Assembly: GCA_937870755.1 (NCBI GenBank)
Contig: CALMZV010000029.1
Coordinates: forward strand, 1-61,101
DNA length: 61,101 nt
From: an uncultured Methylocystaceae bacterium
Lineage (GTDB): Bacteria > Pseudomonadota > Alphaproteobacteria > Rhizobiales > Beijerinckiaceae
Direction: 5' to 3'
Shown one piece after another: positions 55,302-61,101 of this stretch (positions are counted from its first letter, which is position 1; every line of letters starts with the position of its first letter). The notes beneath the pieces were generated by a model. The model did not search any database. It saw only the letters and a list, made by a program, of their open reading frames with translations, and was not told the DNA's origin. The translations under genes and the position numbers were made by a program.

Positions 55302-56504
55302 ATGAAGACTATCCAGATGCTCGCCGCCGGCGCGCTGATCGCCGTCGCGGCCCAGCCAGCGTTCGCGCAGAAGAAATACGACACCGGCGCCAGCGACACC
55401 GAGATCAAGCTCGGCCAGACCATGCCCTACAGCGGCCCGGCTTCGGCCTACGGCACGCAGGGCAAGGCGGAGGTGGCCTATTTCGCCATGATCAATTCCA
55501 AGGGCGGGATCAACGGGCGCAAGGTCAATCTCATCTCGCTCGACGACGCCTACAGCCCGCCCAAGACCGTGGAGCAGACCCGCAAGCTGGTGGAATCGGA
55601 AGGCGTGCTGGCGCTGGTCAACACCATCGGCACGGCGACGAACGCGGCCGTCCACAAATATCTCAACCAGGCGAAAGTGCCGCAAATTCTCGTCTCGACG
55701 GGCGCGGCCAAGTGGAATGATCCGAAGAACTTCCCGTGGACCACGCCGGGCGTGTGGAACTACACCTATGAAGGCCGCGTCTACGGCAAGCATGTCGTAG
55801 CGACCAATCCCAACGCCAGGATCGCCATCCTCTCGCAGAACGACGACGCCGGCCGCGACTACGTGCGCGGGTTCAAGGAGGGGCTGGGCGCGCTGGTGAA
55901 GAATGTGGTGAAGGAGCAGACCTACGAAACAGCCGATCCGACCGTCGACTCCCAGGTCATCCAGCTGAAAAGCTCGGGCGCGGACACGCTCTTCATGATG
56001 GCGACGCCGAAATTCGGCGCGCAGGCGATCCGCAAGGTGGCGGAACTGGGCTGGAAGCCAGCCTTCTACATCTCCTCCGTCGCCGCCTCGCGCGCGCAGA
56101 CGCTCGTGCCGGCGGGCGTGGAGAACGCCAAGGGCATCATCACCGCCACCGTTCTGAAGGAAGCCAGCGATCCGAGCTGGGCCAACGATCCCGGCATGCT
56201 CGAATACAAGAAGTTCATGGCCGAATGGATGAAGGATTCCGACCCGCTCAACAGCGGCAACCTGTTCGGCTACACCATCGCGCAGTTCACGGCGCATATC
56301 CTGAAGAACGCGGGCGACGATCTGACGCGCGCCAACGTTCTGAAACAGGCCACCAATATCAAAGGCCTGACGCTGCCGCTGCTGCTGCCGGGCGTGACGA
56401 TAAACGTGTCGCCGACCAATTACGCCACCTACGACACGTTCCGCACCCAGCGCTTCAACGGCGAGCGGTGGCAACTGTTCGGCGATCCGATCAAGGTGGA
56501 GTGA
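55302..56504 (+). CDS. ABC transporter substrate-binding protein (LivK-like), orphan
   Basis: A 400-aa periplasmic binding protein with a signal peptide (MLAAGALIAVAAQPAFA). EIKLGQTMPYSGPASAYG and YFAMINSKGGINGRKVNLIS mark the branched-chain amino-acid/amide binding family. TPGVWNYTYEGRVYGKHVV and AILSQNDDAGRDYVRGFKEG complete the type I fold. No permease or ATPase gene is in the window, and a hairpin follows directly, so it is an orphan. Relatives bind amides, urea or aromatic compounds, which would fit a genome rich in amidases, but that is a guess. Confidence 0.92.
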   Translation: MKTIQMLAAGALIAVAAQPAFAQKKYDTGASDTEIKLGQTMPYSGPASAYGTQGKAEVAYFAMINSKGGINGRKVNLISLDDAYSPPKTVEQTRKLVESEGVLALVNTIGTATNAAVHKYLNQAKVPQILVSTGAAKWNDPKNFPWTTPGVWNYTYEGRVYGKHVVATNPNARIAILSQNDDAGRDYVRGFKEGLGALVKNVVKEQTYETADPTVDSQVIQLKSSGADTLFMMATPKFGAQAIRKVAELGWKPAFYISSVAASRAQTLVPAGVENAKGIITATVLKEASDPSWANDPGMLEYKKFMAEWMKDSDPLNSGNLFGYTIAQFTAHILKNAGDDLTRANVLKQATNIKGLTLPLLLPGVTINVSPTNYATYDTFRTQRFNGERWQLFGDPIKVE

Positions 56505-56515
56505 GACGCCCGCCT

Positions 56516-56543
56516 CCCCTCTCCCCGCTCGCGGGGAGAGGGG
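56516..56543 (+). terminator. Strong GC hairpin, terminator or dispersed repeat
   Basis: Twelve-base perfect arms CCCCTCTCCCCG (56516-56527) and CGGGGAGAGGGG (56532-56543) enclose a CTCG loop, 12 bases after the binding-protein stop. The motif CTCTCCCC...GGGGAGAG recurs in many alphaproteobacterial genomes as a dispersed palindrome, so it may be a repeat that serves as a terminator here. Confidence 0.65.
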
Positions 56544-56579
56544 CCGTGCAATTCGCGCGCACGCGCTTATGTTGCCAGT

Positions 56580-58583
56580 ATGACCAACCTGCTCGCACGC
56601 GAAACTTCGCCCTATCTCCTTCAGCATGCGGACAACCCCGTGCACTGGCGACCCTGGGGGCCGGCGGCGCTGGAGGAGGCGCGACGGCGCGACCGGCCGC
56701 TGCTCGTCTCCATCGGCTATGCGGCCTGTCACTGGTGCCATGTGATGGCGCACGAAAGTTTCGAAGACGCCGAAACGGCCGCGCTGATGAACGATCTGTT
56801 CGTATGCGTGAAGATCGACCGCGAGGAGCGGCCCGACATCGACCACATCTACATGAGCGCGCTGCACGCGATGGGCGAACAGGGCGGCTGGCCGCTGACC
56901 ATGTTCGCCACGCCCGACGGCGCGCCGTTCTGGGGCGGCACGTATTTTCCGCCCGCCGCGCGCTGGGGCAAGCCGTCTTTCAAACAGGTGTGCCACGCCA
57001 TCGATCACGCCTGGCGCACGCAGCGCGAGCAGATCGGCCGCAACGCCGAAGCGGTCGGCGCGCACCTGGCCGAACTTTCCGCCTCGCAGGCGGGCGCGGC
57101 GATCGAGGCGAGCGATCTGGCGCGCGCGGCGCACGCCTTCTCGCGCATCGTCGACCGCGATCACGGCGGCATCGGCGGGGCGCCGAAATTTCCGAACATG
57201 CCGATCTTCCGCTTTCTGTGGAACGAATATTTCCGCGCCCGCGACGTGGACGCGCGCGAGGCCGTGCGCGGATTGCTCGCGGCGATGAGCGAAGGCGGCG
57301 TCTACGATCATCTGGGCGGCGGCTATGCGCGCTACAGCGTGGACGCCGAATGGCTGGCGCCGCATTTCGAGAAGATGCTCTATGACAACGCGCAGGCGCT
57401 CGAACTTCTCGCGCGCGCCCATGCCGATGCGCCGACGCCGCTGTTCGCCGCGCGCGCGCGCGAAACCGTCGACTGGCTGATGCGCGAGATGCGCGCGCAG
57501 ACCCCCGCCGGACGCGCCTTCGCCGCCGCGCAGGACGCCGACCAGGACGGCGAGGAAGGTCTTTTCTACACCTGGCGCGCCGAGGAGATCGATGCCGCGC
57601 TGGGGCCGGAAGCGGCATTGTTCAAAGACGCCTACGACGTGCGCCCCGGCGGCAACTGGGAAGGCCGAACGGTCTTGCGGCGCGTGACTCCGCCCGGCGA
57701 CGCGGCGACCGAGGCGCGGCTCGCCGCCGCCCGCGCGAAACTGTTCGCCCTGCGCGAAGGCCGCCCGAAACCCGCGCGCGACGACAAGGTTCTCGCCGAC
57801 TGGAACGGGCTGACGATCGCCGCGCTCGCGAAGGCCGCCTGCGTCTTCGACGAACCGGACTGGCTCGCGGCCGCGCGCGAAGCGTTCGACGCCGTCGATG
57901 CGACCCTGAAGGACCAAGCCGGCGATCTGGCGCACGCCTGGCGGGGCCGCGTGTCGGCCGCCGGCCAGCTCGACGATTGCGCCGCCATGACGCTCGCCGC
58001 CCTCGCGCTGTTCGAGGCAGGCGGAGAGCGGCGCTTTCTCGACCGTGCGGCCGAGCTGGCGCGGCGCGCGGAGGATCTGTTCGGCGCCGGGGACGGCGGC
58101 TTCTATCTCGTCTCGCGAGATGCGACCGACACGCCGGGCGCGCGGCCGCGCCACGCGCGCGACAACGCCACGCCCGCCGGCGCGGGGCAGATGGCGCAGG
58201 CGCTCACGCTGTTGTGGCGGCTGACGGGCGAGGACGGTTGGCGCATCGCCGCCGAACGGGCGCTCGCGGCCTTCTCCGGCGCGCGCGACCAGTTGCCCAT
58301 GAGTCCGACGCTGCTGACGGCGGCCGACAACATGGCGCGCGGACGGCTGGTCGTGATCGCGGGCGACGATGGCGAGAGGCTGGCGCGGATCGCGCGCGCG
58401 GCGGCCGACCCGGCCATCAGCGCCATGGTCACGCGCGACGGCGCCGACTGGCCGGCGGCGAGCCCCGCCCACGGGCGCACGCCGGTCGCCGGCGCGGCCG
58501 CGGCCTATGTCTGCGAAAATGGCGTGTGCGGGCTGCCGATCGTCTCGCCGGACGAACTCCAGCGCGAGATCAGGCGCGCCTGA
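56580..58583 (+). CDS. YyaL/SSP411-like thioredoxin-domain protein
   Basis: A 667-aa protein (DUF255 plus a helical barrel). The thioredoxin-like domain begins [18 protein letters not shown] and has [17 protein letters not shown] with the redox pair Cys50/Cys53. [17 protein letters not shown] and [20 protein letters not shown], then YFPP, are family signatures. The C-terminal part (about 180-660) resembles an alpha/alpha six-barrel ([33 protein letters not shown]), as in sugar epimerases. The ending [11 protein letters not shown] holds another cysteine pair. Its biological role is unsettled. Its end overlaps the convergent lipoprotein gene by 14 bases. Confidence 0.92.
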   Translation: MTNLLARETSPYLLQHADNPVHWRPWGPAALEEARRRDRPLLVSIGYAACHWCHVMAHESFEDAETAALMNDLFVCVKIDREERPDIDHIYMSALHAMGEQGGWPLTMFATPDGAPFWGGTYFPPAARWGKPSFKQVCHAIDHAWRTQREQIGRNAEAVGAHLAELSASQAGAAIEASDLARAAHAFSRIVDRDHGGIGGAPKFPNMPIFRFLWNEYFRARDVDAREAVRGLLAAMSEGGVYDHLGGGYARYSVDAEWLAPHFEKMLYDNAQALELLARAHADAPTPLFAARARETVDWLMREMRAQTPAGRAFAAAQDADQDGEEGLFYTWRAEEIDAALGPEAALFKDAYDVRPGGNWEGRTVLRRVTPPGDAATEARLAAARAKLFALREGRPKPARDDKVLADWNGLTIAALAKAACVFDEPDWLAAAREAFDAVDATLKDQAGDLAHAWRGRVSAAGQLDDCAAMTLAALALFEAGGERRFLDRAAELARRAEDLFGAGDGGFYLVSRDATDTPGARPRHARDNATPAGAGQMAQALTLLWRLTGEDGWRIAAERALAAFSGARDQLPMSPTLLTAADNMARGRLVVIAGDDGERLARIARAAADPAISAMVTRDGADWPAASPAHGRTPVAGAAAAYVCENGVCGLPIVSPDELQREIRRA

Positions 58584-59070
58584 ACGGGCGCACGTCCCTC
58601 ACGTCCCACTCGCCCGCGCCTTCCTTGCAGGCGGCGCCCTGCAGATCCTCGCGCCCCTTCCGGCCGTCGACATGGGCGACGAAGGCGCGGCACACGAGAC
58701 CGTCGGCGGGATAGGGCAGACCCACCGGCTGGAACGCGCCGTTGAGGCCGCTTTCGGGATTGTCCCATTTGGCGGCCGCGCCGTTGGACTGCGGATCGAG
58801 CGCCACGCCCAGCGCGGCGCGCGCGCGGCGCCAGTCCTCGACCTCCAGCTTGCGGGACAGCGACGTGACGGGCTTGGCGATCGAGCCGGTCACGTCCTCG
58901 GCGGCCTGCGAGGAGAGGCCCGGAACGGGAATGGAAATGGCGCAGCCGCCGGCGAGCGGCGCGCCGAACGCGACGGCGAGCGCGGCGAGAGCCTTCGAAA
59001 AGGCTTTGGAGCGCGGAACGCGCCCTGTAATGTCCAAAAAATCGAGACCACGGGTACGCAAAACGATCAC
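58570..59070 (-). CDS. Surface-antigen-type lipoprotein (RT0821/Lpp0805 family)
   Basis: About 166 aa; a lipoprotein with a hydrophobic segment and the lipobox LAGGC. The C-terminal domain has [63 protein letters not shown], a pattern I recognise from the RT0821/Lpp0805 surface-antigen family of alphaproteobacteria. The start is uncertain: GTG at 59070 was chosen; a TTG further in, near 59034, or TTG at 59103 are alternatives, and none has a good ribosome-binding site. It is divergent from pdxH, as in other rhizobia. Confidence 0.78.
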   Translation of the reverse strand: MIVLRTRGLDFLDITGRVPRSKAFSKALAALAVAFGAPLAGGCAISIPVPGLSSQAAEDVTGSIAKPVTSLSRKLEVEDWRRARAALGVALDPQSNGAAAKWDNPESGLNGAFQPVGLPYPADGLVCRAFVAHVDGRKGREDLQGAACKEGAGEWDVRDVRPFRRA

Positions 59071-59088
59071 CCAGGGAAGAAAGAACGA

Positions 59089-59715
59089 ATGGATTTTCAC
59101 CAACAGCCGTTAACGGCTGGTGACCTTGCCGAACCCAACGAGCCGTTCGACCTGTTCGAGACCTGGTTCGCCGAGGCCCGCGCCAGGGAAATCAACGATC
59201 CGGAGGCGATGGCGCTGTCGACCGTCGACGCAGACGGCCTGCCCAATTCGCGCATGGTGCTGATGAAGGCGGTCGATGCGCGGGGCTTCGTCTTCTACAC
59301 CAACGCCGAAAGCGCCAAGGGGCGCGAGTTGACCGGCGCGGGCAAGGCGGCGGCGCTCTTCCACTGGAAGAGCCTGCGCCGGCAGGTGCGCGTGCGCGGC
59401 CCGGTGGAGCGGGTGAGCGAGGCGGAATCGGACGCCTATTTCGCCTCGCGCCCGCGCGACAGCCGCATCGGCGCCTGGGCAAGCCAGCAGTCGCGCCCGC
59501 TCGAAAGCCGGTTCGCGCTCGAATCCGCGGTCGCCAGGCTGGCGGCCAAATACGCGCTCGGCGACATACCGCGCCCGCCGCACTGGTACGGCTTCCGCAT
59601 TCTGCCGGTGCAGTTCGAGTTCTGGTCCGACCGGCCGTTCCGCCTGCACGAGCGAATCGACTATCGCCGCGCCGCGCCCGAAGGCCCCTGGAGCAAGACG
59701 AGGCTCTATCCGTGA
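59089..59715 (+). CDS. pdxH: Pyridoxamine 5'-phosphate oxidase
   Basis: A 208-aa FMN-dependent oxidase that makes pyridoxal 5'-phosphate. [20 protein letters not shown] and [15 protein letters not shown] bind [23 protein letters not shown] follows; the C-terminal signature is [20 protein letters not shown]. Length is normal. GGGAAGAAAG precedes the ATG. Its stop overlaps the NUDIX gene start (GTGA). It needs FMN, which gives another link to riboflavin supply in this region. Confidence 0.96.
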   Translation: MDFHQQPLTAGDLAEPNEPFDLFETWFAEARAREINDPEAMALSTVDADGLPNSRMVLMKAVDARGFVFYTNAESAKGRELTGAGKAAALFHWKSLRRQVRVRGPVERVSEAESDAYFASRPRDSRIGAWASQQSRPLESRFALESAVARLAAKYALGDIPRPPHWYGFRILPVQFEFWSDRPFRLHERIDYRRAAPEGPWSKTRLYP

Positions 59716-60152
59716 GCGACCGGATGTATCCGGCGCGGCCGATTCTGGCGGCCTCCGTCGCGGTGTTTCGCGGCGACCGCGCGCTGATCGCCACCCGCAC
59801 CAGGCCGCCCGGCGCTGGCGTCTGGTCGCTGCCGGGCGGGCTGGTGGAAGTGGGCGAACGGGTGGAGGAAGCCGCGCTGCGCGAACTGATGGAGGAAGTG
59901 GGCGTTGCGGCGCGCATCGTCGGCTTCAACCGCCATGTCGAGCGCATCGACCACGACGAGGAGGGCCGCGTGCGCCACCATTTCGTCGTCGCCTCGTTCG
60001 TCGGGCGCTGGGTGTCCGGCGAGCCGTGCGCGGGGCCGGAGGCCGGCGACGTGCGCTGGGTGGACCCGCTCGCGCTCGGCGACCTGCCGACCACGCCCTC
60101 CCTGCGCCGCACTCTCGCGCAGGCGGCCGAGATCGCGAAGGCCTGTCCGTGA
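59712..60152 (+). CDS. NUDIX hydrolase
   Basis: A 146-aa NUDIX-fold pyrophosphatase. The Nudix box is intact: [18 protein letters not shown] followed by MEEVGV fits GX5EX7REUXEEXGU exactly. The short form and the WSLPGG start suggest an ADP-ribose or nucleotide pyrophosphatase, but specificity cannot be read. The start is a GTG overlapping the pdxH stop by 4 bases; its own stop overlaps the next gene's GTG. The three genes are likely one operon. Confidence 0.93.
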   Translation: MSDRMYPARPILAASVAVFRGDRALIATRTRPPGAGVWSLPGGLVEVGERVEEAALRELMEEVGVAARIVGFNRHVERIDHDEEGRVRHHFVVASFVGRWVSGEPCAGPEAGDVRWVDPLALGDLPTTPSLRRTLAQAAEIAKACP

Positions 60153-60574
60153 AACGCCTCGCGCTCGCTCTGGCGTTCGCGTTCGCGCTCGCGCCCGCGC
60201 AGGCGCAGAAGGCGCCGGCCAAGAAGCCCGCGCCGGCGCCCCAGCAGCCGGCCGATCCGGCTCCCCTGCCCGACAAGCCGCCCTACGAGGCGCAGATGCT
60301 GCGCCTGGCCGAACTGATCGGCGCGCTCGCCTATCTGCGCGATCTGTGCGGCGCCAACGACGGCGAATCCTATCGCCAGCGCATGGAGCAATTGATGGAG
60401 GCCGAACAGGCCGCGCCGCGCGAGAAACTCGCGGGCGCCTACAATCGCGGCTATCGCGGCTACGAGGCCGCCTACAGCCATTGCACGCCGAACGCGGAAA
60501 CCGTCATGGGCCGCTACCTCGCCGAAGCCGGTCGGATCGCGCGCGATATCGGCTACCGCTACGGCGGTTCGTGA
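60149..60574 (+). CDS. TIGR02301 family exported protein
   Basis: A 141-aa exported protein with a signal peptide (LALALAFAFALAPAQA) and a proline/lysine-rich linker. The domain PYEAQMLRLAELIGALAYLR, then DLCG, and AYNRGYRGYEAAYSHCTPNA with two conserved cysteines match TIGR02301, a family found in Rhizobiales and of unknown function. The GTG start overlaps the NUDIX stop by 4 bases. The family restricts the likely host to Hyphomicrobiales or close relatives. Confidence 0.87.
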   Translation: MKRLALALAFAFALAPAQAQKAPAKKPAPAPQQPADPAPLPDKPPYEAQMLRLAELIGALAYLRDLCGANDGESYRQRMEQLMEAEQAAPREKLAGAYNRGYRGYEAAYSHCTPNAETVMGRYLAEAGRIARDIGYRYGGS

Positions 60575-60671
60575 CGCCATATTAACGATACGCGCGCAAT
60601 CGAACGTTTGCGTTAACCTTCGAGAAAGACCTTCATCGCGCATCGCCCGCCGGCCCGATAAGGTGACGCTC

Positions 60672-60917
60672 ATGACGACGCTGCTCGACCATCCGCAAAA
60701 GACCGAAGACCGCCGCGCGGCGCTGTGCTACGTGCACGAAGCGTTCGCCGAAGCGATCATGGCGGGCATCGACACCGAATCCTTCGCCGACGCCGCCATC
60801 GCCGCCGGCCTGCAGGAACTCGTCGCCTGCTACGGCGAGGAAACCGTCGCCCGGTTCGCCGCCGAACTCGCCGACCGCGTGCGGCGCGGCGAATTCACTG
60901 TCGGCGCGAAGCATTGA
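60672..60917 (+). CDS. Small conserved-looking protein
   Basis: An 81-aa acidic helical protein (TTLLDHPQKTEDRRAALCYV, then HEAFAEAIMAGID, ELADRVRRGEF). The ATG at 60672 was chosen over GTG at 60663 because AAGGTG lies about 6 bases upstream. I do not recognise a named family. Its last codons lie within the first copy of the tandem repeat at the right edge. Confidence 0.62.
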   Translation: MTTLLDHPQKTEDRRAALCYVHEAFAEAIMAGIDTESFADAAIAAGLQELVACYGEETVARFAAELADRVRRGEFTVGAKH

Positions 60918-61101
60918 TTTGCGCGCGCGAAAGCCGCGCGCGCGTCCTCGCATCAGCTCGGCGCCGCATTCGCGGCTAAACCGGCGTCGTCGCCGCCGGT
61001 CGCTGCGTTTCGTCGGCGCGCGAAGCATTGATTTGCGCGCGCGAAAGCCGCGCGCGCGTCCTCGCATCAGCTCGGCGCCGCATTCGCGGCTAAACCGGCG
61101 T
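60904..61101 (+). repeat. Tandem direct repeat, period 114 bp, truncated by window edge
   Basis: Bases 60904-60987 and 61018-61101 are identical over 84 positions, 114 bases apart. The second copy is cut by the window edge, so the true unit and copy number are not known. The first copy contains the last codons and stop (GCGAAGCATTGA) of the 81-aa gene; the second repeats them without the rest of that gene. Each copy holds a GC hairpin. Confidence 0.8.
60921..60943 (+). terminator. GC hairpin after the 81-aa gene
   Basis: Nine-base arms GCGCGCGCG (60921-60929) and CGCGCGCGC (60935-60943) enclose AAAGC, 3 bases after the stop. It is repeated exactly at 61035-61057 in the second repeat copy. 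It probably ends transcription of the last gene, though without a U-tract. Confidence 0.45.

Noticed and set aside
55122-58472. Minus-strand open frame of 1116 codons opposite the binding protein and YyaL genes
   Set aside because: Composition is that of a shadow frame (R/A/G/H-rich, no motifs), and both genes opposite are well supported.
60904-61101. CRISPR array at the right edge
   Set aside because: The repeat is 84 bp or more, in tandem with a 30-base remainder, and copies coding sequence; CRISPR repeats are short with varied spacers.

Overview
The window is about 61 kb of very GC-rich bacterial chromosome, packed with protein-coding genes and with no gene-free stretch above 300 bases. 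Gene content points to an alphaproteobacterium of the order Hyphomicrobiales (Rhizobiales): heterodimeric methylmalonyl-CoA mutase with MeaB, a TIGR02301-type protein, a surface-antigen lipoprotein next to pdxH, a ChbG/HpnK deacetylase, a RibB-RibX type riboflavin protein and a class III (glutathione-dependent) formaldehyde dehydrogenase. The genus cannot be fixed from the sequence alone. I saw no rRNA, tRNA, CRISPR array, insertion sequence or phage gene. GTG and TTG starts are common and many neighbours overlap by 4 bases.

Layout. 0-12 kb: start of a secreted protein, a chemoreceptor, a ChbG/HpnK deacetylase divergent from a polyprenyl-phosphate glycosyltransferase that overlaps murJ, a DUF2267 protein, a HerA-like ATPase, an M20 peptidase, an alpha/beta-hydrolase lipoprotein and an amidase. 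12-25.6 kb: a propionate/methylmalonyl-CoA neighbourhood, with a lytic transglycosylase, mutB, a YgiQ radical-SAM enzyme, a secreted zinc-phospholipase/P1-nuclease-like protein, a YghU glutathione transferase, mutA, a metallo-beta-lactamase-fold hydrolase, a PaaI thioesterase, meaB, a pyroglutamyl-peptidase-like gene and terC. 25.6-32.4 kb: a DUF1499 membrane protein, an acyl-CoA ligase divergent from a marR-amidase pair, an extensin-like protein and a third amidase.

32.5-59.7 kb looks like a stretched-out version of a block that I recall as compact in rhizobia: histidine phosphatase, aroC, ribB, histone-deacetylase-like gene, fabI, dnaJ-like gene, surface-antigen lipoprotein, pdxH. Between these backbone genes lie accessory genes: a six-helix Pls/PosA-type adenylating synthetase (1346 aa), an SGNH hydrolase, ppk2, a transglutaminase-like protein, a DUF2233 protein, an acetyltransferase, an L,D-transpeptidase, adhC, a metallophosphoesterase, a sigma-like/anti-sigma pair, an orphan ABC-type binding protein and a YyaL-like protein. 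59.7-61.1 kb: a NUDIX hydrolase, a TIGR02301 protein, a small protein, and a 114-bp tandem repeat running off the right edge.

The two most interesting items are (1) the gene at 44444-45760, where an XRE-like helix-turn-helix is fused to RibB and a GTP-cyclohydrolase-II-like domain that lacks its zinc cysteines, with no room for an FMN riboswitch; and (2) the Pls/PosA-like synthetase at 33265-37305, whose specificity pocket reads like that of lysine-activating domains, suggesting a homopoly(amino acid) product. All assignments come from reading the sequence and from remembered family motifs; no database search was run.
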